The notes under the pieces: generated by a model | What the model was told of the DNA's origin: nothing | The model's database searches: none | Seen by the model: the letters and a program-made list of their open reading frames with translations, nothing else | Translations under genes and position numbers: made by a program | Shown here: piece after piece, positions 46,912 through 59,452 of the stretch | Position numbering within the stretch: the first letter of the stretch is position 1 | Layout: every line of letters starts with the position of its first letter | NCBI RefSeq assembly: GCF_012273895.1 | Contig: NC_052108.1 | Coordinates: forward strand, 8,370,001-8,434,000 | DNA: 64,000 bases | Direction of reading: 5' to 3' | Source: Zerene cesonia | Taxonomy: Eukaryota; Arthropoda; Insecta; Lepidoptera; Pieridae

Positions 46912-48355
46912 TAGGATTATGTGTATTGATATTGGAAACATGGGAAGATAACAATTAGATATTCTCCACAAACGGGTTAATATTTAGACAGTTTTATTGT
47001 GGTACGTATAAATTTTTGAATGACAAAGAAATTATGTACACTATTTTATAACACAATTTTGCGATGAGGTTTGAAACAGCACTCACAGTCGCTTATACAC
47101 CATTTGTTATTCGCAAGGAAGACAAAAGAGGTCTACATAAACTGGTTTCTCATCCAGTCAGAACGTACTAATACAGAGTGTTCAATATAATGTGTTTATC
47201 TATTTTAATGTTTTTTTATTCATTCGTAACTGACTCAGCAAAATATGCTATGACAATGAGGTTTTTCAGTAATCCTTTTAAATAAAATAATTGACCGTTT
47301 GTGATACTGTGAATCGTGCTTTGTGGCTTTCAGTAGATTAGAATATTATAATTTTCAACGTAGTTTTAAGATCTTTTTTAAAGATTAATACTAATTTGAA
47401 ATTTAATGCATCAATGAAAGTGTTATTTAAAAACATATACCGTTTGAATGATTTATTTCTAACAGAGCACTGTTGCAAGAAAATTAATTAAAAGCAAAAT
47501 GAAACATGAACGAAGATTCTGACAACAGCTGGTAAAATAAAACAACCTTTTAGCCCTTATCCCTTGCAATAACTTTACTTATTGCGGTTCACGAATGACT
47601 CTCAAAGTTTAACTTTATGAGACACGTAATCGAATAATCCAGAAAAATGGGAGTAATATGAATTTAATAAAACTAGCTTAGAATATGAAATCAAAGTTTC
47701 GTCCAGTCTTATTTCTCACGTATTGAGATCGGATCGAGAATACAAACGAAGAAAAATTGATAAATCTTGTGGTGTCCAGATAAAGTTTTCATTAGACATT
47801 TTTGATGGGAAAATTCAATATGGATATTTTGTTTATTTGATGTGCGTAGCAATGTTCTTGTCCTTTTTAAAAACAAAAACGGCTGAGTTTTAACTAGTAT
47901 GTTTCAGTGTTATTCAGTGTTATGTGACTATCTGTTAGCAGCGGATTCAAGGGCCTCAGTAAAATAGACCGATAGTGGATTGTTAGAAATAATCTTTAAG
48001 TGTCTGATTTTATGTTATAGATAAATCAAATTTACCAATCCGATTAACCAATACTTATGGTTTCCTATCATTATAAGAAAATGAAAAAAATGTGTCCTTG
48101 TATTAAAATAATCTTAAATGAAAATGCTGTAAGTAACGAAGAAATTTATCTAAATATTCCTTCCCTCTTATTCCGGATTATTGTATGACATCTGTAAGCC
48201 AGCTCAAACCTTCATATTTATTTTTGGCGGCAAAAATATTGTATTAGTTTATAGCTTGTAAAATAAATATTTTCTACCCATAAGGTTCTTTCCTGGGAAA
48301 GGAGGTGCGGTACCTTATTACCGGTAATTTCGCGCGTAATCGACAAATTAAATTT

Positions 48356-48759
48356 GTTATCTGTGGTACTTGTTAAAGTATAGCTCGCTCTTAACTTTTT
48401 TTGTACAATATGGCGGTCGGTTGTCGAACAATATAGGATGTGATTTAATAAGTAACCGTGTAGTGTAATTCTCTGCCCAACAAAAAACTAAAAAAAACTT
48501 CCTTTGTTGTTGGAAACGTCATAATTATACCGATGTCAAGGAATAGTTATGTGGGAAAGCAGCAAGTGTTGTTAATAATTAGTTTATTAATTTATAACAG
48601 GTATGTAAAATACCCAATATAGCTGATAGTGTTATAACACTTTTTATTTTATACCATACCAGTAAACCAATGAAGATACTAATATAAAATTCCTCGATCT
48701 GTTTCGTATATTATGAAATGTCATTCAATTGAAATGATAACCACAGATAATATACTATA
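48356..48759. repeat. Possible 400-bp element bounded by inverted copies of the 20-mer motif
   Basis: Left GTTATCTGTGGT (48356-48367), right ACCACAGATAATATACTATA (48740-48759). No ORF and no clear target duplication seen. Confidence 0.3.
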
Positions 48760-48879
48760 CTAGCTATAACTAAGAATTCCATACATTTCGCAGATCGCAA
48801 TAATAAATATGAAATTGTGTCACAATTCTATTAAAAGGTGGAAGGGAAGTATTTTCATAAATAAAATACAGATGACAAG

Positions 48880-49952
48880 TCTAAATTACATTTTATTTTA
48901 CGTTTAATCGTTGCAAAATACTTAAATAAATCTTAAACTACATCAGTCACATATCGTTGTAACAATTGAATGCTATTTTACGAATAACAACCGCCTTAAA
49001 CAGTTTTTCCCTAACATGGAATGATTACTTCAGTAGCTTATAATATGGCCATATATAAATGTACAAAATTATATTATTGTCGTAGGCACAAATAGAATGT
49101 TAAGTAGATTGAGTTGTTTAACTATGGATCTCTAAGTATAATTGGTGTTTCGGTACTTTGGCATCTTAAAGAAATATAGTAAAATAAAAATAAAGATGTT
49201 GTATTATCTTTGTTTAACATTACTGATTTAAAAGAAACTGGGCTTCAATAAGGATTTATGCACTTTAAAACGCATTGAGATACAAATTACATAGCAGTAC
49301 ATTTCATGGGGATTAAAATAAATTTAACCTATAAATAAAAATAAACAAAACAAACCCATTTGAAACGTTAGTTTAACCGTCTATTACTGATGTTATTTCA
49401 AAGTTGCACAGTACGTGATCAAAATTCATTGTGTTTTTCCAATATGTTTTTTCAGTATCCTCTCTTTTGTGACAATAAAATAAATGACTAGTTTAACTCA
49501 CTGTTAGTGCCAATCAATAACGCGAGATGATAAATAACTTATACAGATAAATACGTGGCCATAATATAAATGTGTACAGCTAGCAATAATTAGTAAAACA
49601 TTCATATTTGAGACAAAAACCAGCAGCACGAAATGCATGACAGTGATCAATATGTGCTAACAAAAATTTATATAACGCGAAGTAATGCACACTTACTATT
49701 GCATTTATGTCAAACAAATAATATTGTAAATTGATAGAATACATTTCAAATATTCACGATTATATAATACAATTTAATAGGAACACAGTGCAGAGCCAAT
49801 AGATTGAAAACGTCTATTCATAAAACAAATTTATACACAAAAATATACATAGTCCTGGAAACTACGTCCAATTGAGCAGAACGCACTGTCATTATAAGAA
49901 CATCTAATATCACATTCGCAGTTTGATCAGTCACAATTTTTTCAACGCACGG
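48880..49952 (-). other. Probable 3' UTR / downstream flank of the SIAH-like gene
   Basis: AT-rich, non-coding. A possible - strand AATAAA lies near 48893-48898 (TTTATT on +), about 1.05 kb past the stop, but nothing fixes the poly(A) site. No repeat recognised. Confidence 0.3.
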
Positions 49953-50529
49953 TCACGTTTCAGAAATTTCCTTAACATTGGGATCGCTATCTGTTTTGCC
50001 TATGTTTACATGGATTGTTATAGCTTCATCGTTTTCAGATTTCATAACAACATCACTCCATTGCACTTCAGCTTTCTTGCTATACGCTTCATTCTCAATG
50101 AGTATCGCCGACTTTGTACACAGAGCTTTACTTTGAAATTCGATTAAAGCGCAGTAGTCGCTTTTCTTTGTTTCCGATTTGACATCAGCTATGTGACCAA
50201 GTTTCCTCCTCATAACTTCGACTTTAACGTGATAGTTGTAGATGCAGACTTTAATGATGAAAGCGCTTTTTTGGTAGAGAAGGATGATTTTATATTTGGT
50301 TCTACAGCAGGCAGTTTTCTTTAGTTTCGTTTGGAAGTTTTCTATGAGGATTTTGATCTTTTGTGAGTAGACAGCTATGATGTTGTGGGTGGACTGGAGG
50401 TGGGCGGATAGTTCCTCAAAGGGGACGGAGCAGCAGGTCGCCGTGATGGGACACACCATTGTGTCGAACTTGCATTCCTCTTCGTGTTTTACTCTTATGT
50501 TTGCTGTGAGTAACTCGGTGCATCCTCGC
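49953..50529 (-). CDS. SIAH-like terminal exon: SIAH-type zinc finger and C-terminus
   Basis: Acceptor TTTGTTCACAG; the first base completes an Arg codon, then RGCTELLTANIRVKHEEECK opens the SIAH finger, followed by VCPITATCCS and HLQSTH. About 140 further residues resemble a much diverged substrate-binding domain (for example KSAFIIKVCIYNYHVKVEVM). Ends at TGA 49955-49953. Confidence 0.8.
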
Positions 50530-53500
50530 CTGTGAACAAAGAAAAAATCACTTTATAAAATTATATTCTCTATCATTTTTTAGGTGTTGCAATAATTCGA
50601 CATACATTTTTCCATTAGCTGAAGAAATTATGAAACGAGGTTGATATACTTTGTTTTATTTATAAATATTTGAAAATATTTAAAGAATTGGACAAATTCG
50701 ATCATGATGCAGGATTCAAACCTGCGTCTATCGGCGTAGGTTAAAAATAACTGGGTCTGAAACTGTTCAAGTATTTATAAGAACTTTAATGCTATAAAAC
50801 TGAAAATTTTAATGCTTTTGACGTATTTCCACGCCACCTTCGTACAGTAGTGCAAATAATACAAAAATGTTTTTAATTTGATCTAACGAAAAGAAAAGAA
50901 TAAAGTTACTAAGTGTCACTATTACAAAAAATTATATAAAAGTTTTAGAAATTATCCCTGTATATTTCAAAGTCACCAATTACACTTAATTATGACAAGT
51001 CAAGTCTTTCAATAATTTAAAACATGATATTCTATTAATATTAACTTCAATATTAACTCAAACTAAAACAATGTTTAATATTTCAAGATGGTAATAATTA
51101 ATGTACCTTGTGGTTATATAAGACGTCATAACATTTACTCACTGATATGTTTAATGAGTATATAGTGTGTTGCTAGTAAATATGCTGCATATAGCATAGA
51201 TTTCATACCTATGATTGTTTATTCGTTTATCCAGTTTTGATATGCTTTGTTAAAATCCCGTTTTCATGAATAAAATGTTCCACATCAATAGACTGGATAA
51301 ATGGTTTTAATTATTATGTTTTAATTGCAGTTGTATGTTTGTTTTGGATTATTTAGGATATGGAGCATCAAAATACCTACGTAAATTAACGAATTTCTTT
51401 TCAACTGTCAAAATTCCATGTTCCATCAACAAATTCTAAATTTGAATTCAGAATCGATATGTCTGTAGTATTTTTAAAGTCTTACAAAAAATTTCATTTT
51501 AATTTGTAAATGATGTTACCATGTTTGAAGAGCTATTGATACTGCTGGAGATACCTAGGTGAAACGAGATTCAAAGGAAAAAAAAAACGCGAATAAACCG
51601 CACGAAATTGAAAAGCTCGGTTTTCGACCTGGACGTTGAGTTATTAAAAAAAAAAACGATGTCAAAAATGAATTTTAAACTTTATTCCAAAGGTTTTAAA
51701 AAATTGAATTCGTTTCAAGTGAGCGAGTATTTACTTTTGAATATCTAATTGTTGATATAGTTCTTTCGTTACTTAGTCAATTAAATAGAAGCAAATTCTT
51801 TTATAAGAGATCTTTAATGAATGCGGTTTTAGCATAACTACAAGGTATTTACCGCGATTGTTTTGTTATTAATTATTCGCTACATTCTTGCAATATAAAA
51901 AACATACTCGTGTAGAGCAAAAACCGCTTTTTTGTACATATTTTTAAAGATCATCATAAATTAATTTATTAGGAACGTGATGGTGGCGTCTGCCATGTGG
52001 GCCCCTTTAAATTTGGTGAAGTTCTAACAATTTTAAGGCGGTTCTGTTTTTTGTAAAAAAAAAAATTGTATAAACAATTTCTAAATTGATCAAATTATGT
52101 TTCTTTTATTAGGCGAATATCGGATTTTTTCGAGGTTATACACTATCATTCAAATTAGATATAGAATCTAGATGTAACATTTAATGTCTAGATAAGTAAT
52201 TTATTAGTAATACTAATAAATTCCCTCAGAGTTACCATCAGGAATAACGCGAGCATCGGATCAGGCTAAAGTCAATAATACATGTATTTTCATGTGTCAT
52301 GTACATACATATAAATATACCTTTATGCATAATTGATTATACTGATTATGCATGAAAGTATATTACACTAGCATCTTAATGATAATGCACTCGGACGACT
52401 AAAATTTGTCGATACATAACCAATATTGCAGAGAAGTCTCATTGTCATAATCGAAACAAAACAATGTAAAATAACGCACGTAACAATCGCATTATGTGAT
52501 ATGCTGATTTGCGGAATTGAGGCGTTAACGTGTTAATTTTGAATGGATGTACCTACTGCGGCCTGGCTCTCGCTTTGATGTCAGCCTGAAGGGATGATTA
52601 CCAATATCTACATGGAACTAATATGATTTCGAATTCGCGTGAAATAAATGTGGCGTTAATACGTTAGATTTTTTTCTATCCTTTCACTAGTGAGTGAGAC
52701 CAGATCTTATGGATATATTGCTTTTAGCAATTTTCATGACAGTTAAATAATAAAATGCCATTTTAAAGGGTAAACCATTTTTAAATTTAGATCAATTTCT
52801 GATGGTTCAAGTTTTAGACGTATATTAAATATTTTTTATTAACAACCTTGTTCTTCCATAAGAGATCTATTTTTATCGTTGAATATGTTTCGAGTAGAAT
52901 AGAGTTTTCAGAGTTTTTAAGTACGTAAAATATCGCCTTCTATAAACACATAGCCACATTATCGAAGCGATGAATGTGTGTGTGTGTTCTTATGATTTAA
53001 AGTTTGCCCTGCAAATAATTATTTGCAATATCATAAACTGATTGAGCTGATAACAGTATCGCTATATAAGTATTACCCCAATTAACTAAATTCTTTACGA
53101 TCTGTTTGCGTCTGCGTTTGGTATTAAAGTTTATGAGCCGATGGATTAACAGCATAATATAAAACCTTTTTGCATCGTTACAGAGTATATTTTGTGACTG
53201 TGGTTAATTGCCGCTGTCAAAGGTTATTGCCATAAATATATTAAACCCCAACTCAATACTGTTTAATTCATGAAACGTTCAGAAGGCTGTAATTAGAAAT
53301 TCTGTTTTTGGAAATTTATTAATTTTATTAGTACATATATGATCGTAGAATTTACATGAATAGATCGCAATTCCTATTAGATCGCTGTGAGATAAACAGG
53401 GTCAAACAAATTTAAACCTATCCAGCGGTATGTAGAATTCAAGCAAACAGCTTATGCCCAATATATTAACGGCCTCGTACTACTCCGAATTCTTAGCGAA

Positions 53501-56319
53501 AGGTTATTGAAAATTGATTAAATCAGCTTTTGCGGCCCACATCAACCCTCAATCAGCTTTTGTTGGAAGATAATCGAGTGGAAACGGTAATGGAAGGAAA
53601 ATATTAGATTCGCGGTTAATGGTCAAACTTATCAGGTAGGGAAAATTTCACATTTTGCGTTACTTTCTGGAATGTTATTAATTCATTTATAACCAACGAA
53701 CGTTAAGTGTTTAGAAGGTTGTTTTAAAATTCCTCAAAGGGACGCAATATTTTCGTTATTATAGCGTAATGTTTCGAATGAATAGGAATAATATGTAAAA
53801 ATATAATAGTGCCTAATTTCTTTATGACATTTCATTGAAAAATGTTTTAAAAATGTACTTGTTAAGATGTAGTTTTATCTATTTGTATTTTCTATTTAAG
53901 GTTTATCACCTACAGCAGTATATGCAGTTTTAATAAGTAACACAGTTTGATTAAATTAAAATAGGAATTTTTAGATAATCAGTCCTACCAATTTCTTATT
54001 TCACTCATATTTGTTTCCACTCCCATTATCCATAAAGTTTAAGCACAGAGTTTTCAAGATACAAAGTATTACTAAAGGTTCATTACCTATAATTCCTGCA
54101 AGGCAGCATCAGGTCATTAATAAGGCGTTGCAGCGCAAGGCAGGGGGTCGCTGGAGTCCGCAGGGCGCCTCGGCACCAGGCGCACCTCGTCATCCGTCGC
54201 GAGCAGCGTGCACACCACACCCCACCACACCATGGGCAGACACATGGCCCGCAACACTGGAAAGAATATAGAATTAGATGACTTATTTGATGAGAGGACT
54301 TCCGCAGTCCAAACACTAGAACAAGAAAGTCTTAAGACTGAGAAAGTGGATAGTATTTGCTTTACCTATGGAAATTTTAACAAGCGAACCACCTCGTTTG
54401 CCAGCTTGATCATAAAAATTTGACAACGGAGAGTCTGTGATAATGGTAATTTAGGAAACAAAGATGACATTCCGATTTAGTCGTGATATTTATTAAAATG
54501 TGATATGGAAATCGTGGCAATCAATTTTCCAGGTTTTGAAATGAGAATTATTATATAGAATTCTTTTACTTGATAAATTTTTGATTATCACGTTGAATAA
54601 TAACATTGGTTCATATATTTGCCTAGTTGAGAGTTTGGTTGCAATAAATACTGATCTATGACAATTGGAATACTTGTTATAATGTTGCGAAATAACTGTC
54701 AAAATCGTGGATGAAACTTTAAACAAATTACTTGCAATAAATGATATCCATCGAAAACAAATAGATAGACAAACTATGGTATTTGAACTAGAAAAACGAT
54801 TGAAGTTCATACATATTACAGAATTTGACCTTTATTTTTACATAAACTGCTCTCAAATAAGGCATTTCAATAGATTGCTCGATGAAAACATTTGATCAAT
54901 TAATTACAGTAATTAAGAGTATAGTTATTGCCTTAAATGTAGTAAATCTATTCGAAAATAAAACTAGTACTAAACTTTAATGGTCACTAAAAACGGTTGT
55001 TATTTAGAGAGCTCACTTTAACGTATCAAGGTGGAACAATTCAGTTCACATAAGAGATTCTAAAATGGCGAACAATCCAGATATCAATGAAATAAAATCT
55101 GAAGACAATATTTAATACATAAAGTAAGTATATTAATCGTCATAGACTTACATACTCTTCTCGAGTAGTTATAGAAAAACATAAATTAAATTTAAATTAA
55201 ACAGTCATTTCTATTCAGATGGATATATACAATATAGGAGGTATTGAAGAAAATCATCAGAATGATGATAAGATAGTGAACGGGGCGAGAGAACGTAGAA
55301 GAAGTTATAGTGTATTAAAAAATATAAATTTAAATTTAGATCGTAAATGCGTAAACAGAACTCTATGTATCATTAAACACTGTATTCCATATTTTAATGT
55401 ACCGTCTATTAATAAATTGAGCACACACAACTCCAATGGCTGGTAATTCAGATAATATAATGACACCTTTTAATTAAATCGATACTAGTCTGTCTTGTAA
55501 CAGAACAACAAATATTTAGCCAAGGTGATAAATGAGCGTATCTATTTACGTAGGTATATTTAATCTAGTAGCAAGATTATTTACATTTAGGCTTTGATTT
55601 CAATAATTATTGGAGCTTGTCATGTATTTGTTGACATTTACTAACAACGTTCTTAAACTGTGGCATAACATGAATTAGTTATCACGAATGTATTGATAAT
55701 GTAAATTCAAGTTTATTTGCAAACGTACGCTGGCAAATGGGCAGGTATTAAAATTTGGGCATGAAATATTTAAATACGAGAACTACTTCTGATTCTAAAT
55801 ACTCAATTTATGAACTCAATATGAAGTCAAAGTAACAAAACAAAGTAAGTAATTTGGAGTGTATACAGACAATCTTTGATTTATATTTGACATTTGTAAA
55901 ACCAACGAAACCCTTTTTTAAACAATCGCTAAACAATTTTGGGGAATAATTATATTTTCAGTCAATCATTTAATCAATTTTTTTAGAAAAGCATATCATT
56001 TAACAGTGAAAGGTTTGTTGTTGTAGTGGCATGCAGATAAGAGATTGATTAAGATATACAATAATTGATGGTCGATGCTAATCCTAGAGATACATTATTA
56101 ACTTCGGGCGTAACTACAACTAGACTAAAAACGTAACATGTAATTGCAATATTTCAAGGAAATTAATAACTTAATTTACCTGTAATGGCTCCAAGCATAT
56201 ACTGCATTCAGAGTATCTTGAGAGGACCTCATCACAATTGGGGCAGGAACACTGGGCTGCGTGGCCATCCCCCGATTGGTTCACTTCTAACGTTGGTTCG
56301 ACTATAGGCAGTGATTTTT
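49953..56319 (-). CDS. SIAH/SINA-like E3 ubiquitin ligase, 5' end missing, RING lacks histidine
   Basis: Predicted to attach ubiquitin to substrates through a RING finger followed by a SIAH-type zinc finger and a substrate-binding C-terminus. Three exons join in frame: 56319-56180, 54256-54087 and 50529-49953, giving 295 visible residues, close to the usual SIAH length (about 280-310). Numbering from the first split codon: CSCPNC at 24-29; RING from ECSIC (C39, C42) to CARC (C62, C65) and CAWC (C72, C75), followed by RGAL; SIAH finger with C100, C107, H119, C123, C130, C136/137, H147 and H152. The C-terminal part is diverged from the SINA substrate-binding domain. The RING histidine is replaced: G59 lies where SIAH has His three residues before C62, and C48, C49, C52, C54 and C57 crowd the zinc-binding region. 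The first coding exon was not identified. It could be an active cysteine-only RING, a dead RING, or a young paralogue. Confidence 0.75.
50530..54086 (-). other. SIAH-like intron before the terminal exon
   Basis: About 3.6 kb, AT-rich. No coding exon, RNA gene or well-known repeat recognised. Confidence 0.5.
54087..54256 (-). CDS. SIAH-like exon: remainder of the RING
   Basis: Acceptor TATTCTTTCCAG and donor GTAATG; 56 codons plus two bases. Strongly GC-rich. Encodes CCGPCVCPWCGGVWCARC, SRRMTRCAWCRGAL and a helix-like tail ending LMLPCRNY, equivalent to the SIAH segment that ends LFPCKY. There is no AG inside the first 50 bases of the exon, so an alternative acceptor cannot shorten the cysteine-rich part. 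Confidence 0.78.
54088..56179 (-). other. SIAH-like intron between RING exons
   Basis: The intron proper is 56179-54257. It holds the + strand ORF cluster at 54259-55446; the rest (55447-56179) is AT-rich with nothing recognised. Confidence 0.5.
54259..55446 (+). other. Cluster of + strand ORF fragments inside SIAH-like introns (possible small or decayed gene)
   Basis: Four pieces read like protein rather than random AT-rich DNA: 54259-54423 (ELDDLFDERTSAVQTLEQES and more), 54683-54895 (VDETLNKLLAINDIHRKQ and more), a 16-codon frame at about 55065-55115 (MANNPDINEIKSEDNI, with an AAAATGGC start context), and 55219-55446 (MDIYNIGGIEENHQNDDK and more, 75 residues). A 91-bp candidate intron with GTAAGT donor (about 55128) and TTCTATTCAG acceptor (55218) joins the last two, but the first frame stops before the donor, so it would be an upstream ORF. 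Stops and frame changes separate the other pieces. No family recognised. Could be a young testis-type gene, a pseudogene or chance. Confidence 0.25.
56180..56319 (-). CDS. SIAH-like exon: leader and first RING cysteine pair
   Basis: Acceptor TTTATTTGCAG before 56319; donor GTAAAT after 56180. Two bases complete a split Glu codon, followed by 46 codons including DGHAAQCSCPNCDEVL and RYSECSICLEPLQ. The split codon requires an upstream exon ending in phase 1, which was not found. Confidence 0.72.
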
Positions 56320-56355
56320 CTGCAAATAAAATATTCAATCTATACTTATACAATA

Positions 56356-56490
56356 ATACAAAGCTGAAGAGCTTGTCTGTTTGAATGCGCTAATATCAGA
56401 GACTTGGCTGGAAATGAAAAATCACATTTTGTTCAATATTCCATTTATTGTGAAAGGATTTATAACGGATAATAGTGGTTTTTGAGTGAC
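56356..56490 (+). repeat. 'gaagagtttgtttgtttg' family fragment
   Basis: Left part only ('aaagctgaagagcttgtctg'). It begins 37 bp upstream of the SIAH-like exon at 56319, in its upstream intron or flank. Confidence 0.4.
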
Positions 56491-56636
56491 GTCCGTGTTA
56501 AATATTTACGCAAAATTCATAATCTTTATCGCGACTGTAAAATTTCTTAATTTAAATGATGAAATATCATGCTCTACTTTAAGCGAGAGCGTGCAAGAAA
56601 TAAAATGATTTTTCAGTTTATCTGCCCTTTATTCAC

Positions 56637-56730
56637 ATCACCATTGCTCGAAACGATGAGGGTAAACATTATGAGGAAATCAGCATGTAAAGAATTAAAA
56701 GTTCGATGACATGTGACATTCGCCAACACG
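56637..56730 (+). mobile_element. tRNA-related SINE fragment
   Basis: 'attgctcgaaacgatgaggg' to 'gacattcgccaacacgcgc', body of the same SINE family; old. Confidence 0.45.
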
Positions 56731-57149
56731 CGCTTGTACTTTACTTTGTTGCACTTTGCTTGTGTTGCTGTAGAAATGCAATAATACAAGTGTAATATTC
56801 AAAAAGCAGGTCAGTCATAACACTTGATCGTAAAATTTCACATGTAATAATGAACTTTACAAAATAGCTAAAAACTACGGGAGCGATGTTCGCCGTTATT
56901 TCAATATTGGATATGTATTCTAACAGTTTCATCAACAAATGACCTTATCGACGTGAATGTTCGAAATTGTGTTTTTAATTAATGCTCCGGTGAACAGGTA
57001 TTACTGATATGTAAATATTTATATTTGAGATTAAATAGTTGTGTGTACACAGCGGTTGAAATGTGTTTATGAATCCATGATATAGACTTTGTTGATTTGC
57101 TGATCGTACATACGTCTTTTAGGTGTAGGGATGTATAATATAATACAAC

Positions 57150-57335
57150 TAGCAGTTGCACGCAGCTTCGCCCGCGTGGTAAATGTTCATGGTACAAACT
57201 TTCGCTCAAATTCATTCCTTAGCGGACGCTGAGATCTTTGTGGCTACCTGCATTTCAGCCCGATCGGTCTAGTAGTTTGGACTATGTATTGATAGATCAG
57301 TTACTCTGTCACATTTGCGTTTTATATACTAAGAA
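57150..57335 (-). repeat. Dispersed repeat, same family as 16240-16456
   Basis: 'gcacgcagcttcgcccgcgt', 'cagcccgatcggtctagtag' and 'atagatcagttactctgtca', ending 'gcgttttatata'. Confidence 0.5.
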
Positions 57336-57594
57336 GGTACTAGAAATTTATCGTGCATTGAATCAATATTTAACTGAACCATCGAATTGCCTTTTACAGT
57401 AACAAATTATAATTAAACATACAATATATTTGTGGAATTTAACTATGTATTCTATATTTTATATATTCTTATCTATGATTAATTATTATTGCCTGAACAG
57501 ATTCGAAAAAGAAATGTATGTTCATAGGATTTTCTTAAAAATCACAGGACAGTTCTATGGCATCATTGTTTTCAAGTGATTATTTTGTAAAATT

Positions 57595-57735
57595 GATATT
57601 ATTTTCTTGTGTTTGATTTTACGCGAGTATAATATCCATAGTCTCCCCGTGACCACGCTCGCTGTAAAGTGTTCGAAGCGTCGGGTTACTAATATAATGA
57701 ATAAATCGCGTTTAAAATTCGTTAATAAGTTTTTA
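57595..57735 (+). repeat. Copy of the 41945-42083 repeat
   Basis: 'cttgtgtttgattttacgcg', 'cgtgaccacgctcgctgtaa' and 'aatgaataaatcgcgtttaa'. Confidence 0.55.
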
Positions 57736-59237
57736 ATTTCTAATTAATATTATTTATAAGAGCACCTACTGAGTTTATCACCTCCTCTCTGTAGAAACTA
57801 TTTTGCGTACCGTTGGTAAATTTCAAATTACCTATTATTTGATGATTAAGAAATATCTGTTGATTGCTTTGAGTTTCTATATCAATACAATTCCATCATT
57901 GTTGAAATATTTTCGTTCCTATTAAGAATGATATAGACTCAGTAAAACAGGGCTGCCTGTTTCAATTTACACGTTTTTACTAACTAGAATTAGAAGAAGC
58001 GAAAACAATGAAACGGGGGCATCCATAAGAGAGGGTAATTAATAAAAACGAAATAAGAGCAACTATGTTTAAAGCATAAGCCATGTGTTCATAACCAGTT
58101 AAACCTTTCACTTTTAAACTGGAATTATTATGTAATGATTACGATAATCTACTGAATGTTGGGTGCCATTTAATTGTATTTGGCTTCGTTTTATAACCTT
58201 GAACTGTTTGTTATTTAATCATGTCTATATTATGTATTTTAATATGCATTTGCTAGACGGAAGATTTTGGGGAATGATGAGATGCCTATAAATGTACCAC
58301 AACATTTAATATTGGATTTGTTCTCTGCTTAACTGTTTGTTTTTGAGTATGCTCACGTCTTAATAGATTGTAATATATTTTATAAATATCGTAATCTTTT
58401 ACTCTCAATATGTATTAGTTCTTGGAGTTCTAGTTACTGCGCAAAATTAAGCATTTTATTTATTTTATATTCTTAGGTATTTTACCTTGATAGATGGGAT
58501 ATTAAACCCTTCGTATTATAATTAGTACAAAAAACGATCAAACTAAAATTCAATACAGCCCCTTTTTTATTTATAACACGTTTATTAAGAACATCGCTAT
58601 ATATACTTGATGTGTTAAAATACGCAATAATTTAAGGTTGTTTAATGATGCAAAGCGGATTCTCCATAAGACTATAAGGAAGTCACATAAATGTGAGATA
58701 CAGTAAGATAAAGCATTTACATAAAAACAGACATTGCGCTATCAATATGCGATTATGCGAATTTACTCAAAACTCCAATTTAATTAGATTTTATTTTGTA
58801 GGTTGCTATACCTACATATATAACAGATTAATTTTTGTTTTTTTATTTTTATTATTACAATAAATGATCTATCATCGGGGTATCTATCGACCTTCTACCG
58901 TATCCTGCTTGATATATGAGGAAACCTTTTTTTTATTTTCTTCAGCTTTAATCTATTAACGTTTCCATATCTTTACCTCGTTTAACATATTAATTATGTT
59001 TTTACTGGTTCCAATTTATGTGTTTGTATAAAACAATGAATAAAACAATTTCCAGTTGTACTTGACCGCAAAACTGATCAAAATGTCACCAAACGCGTTT
59101 TATGGAGGGTAATTGTATTTTTTGTTTTTTTGTAACAAAAATGTCGTCACTCGATTAACGACGTTAAATTATTAAAAAAAGGAATCGTTTTTGTACACTT
59201 AATAAATAAATTTAAAGGCGATTTATTCATCATTAGA

Positions 59238-59452
59238 CGCTCGTCCGGGGTCCGCCCGGATATAAGGATTCCTGTTTTAGCCCAAGACAGCATTTAATCG
59301 AATGAAAAGTATCCTATCATCCAAGTCAGGTATATAGTAATACCCTGTCTGTATACCGAATTTCATCAAAATCCGTTCAGAAGTTTCATTGAGATTGACG
59401 GTCAAACATCCAAACACACAAACTCTCTTATTTATAATTTTAGTGTGATTAG
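59238..59452 (-). repeat. Reverse copy of the 18072-18275 repeat, more complete
   Basis: On the - strand: 'cacactaaaattataaataa' left end, the same core, and a GC-rich end 'ccgggcggaccccggacgag'. Confidence 0.5.

Larger units (their letters stand above)
44145..48879. other. Sequence right of cyclase exon 5, no further exon found
   Basis: Begins with donor GTAAGT. Besides the MITE-like 45601-45787, Lep1 copy 46711-46911 and 48356-48759 element, no coding exon was recognised. Confidence 0.5.

Noticed and set aside
54208..54256. + strand frame overlapping the GC-rich block (His/Pro-rich)
   Set aside because: Antisense shadow of the SIAH-like RING exon; only the part after 54259 was kept as a weak candidate.
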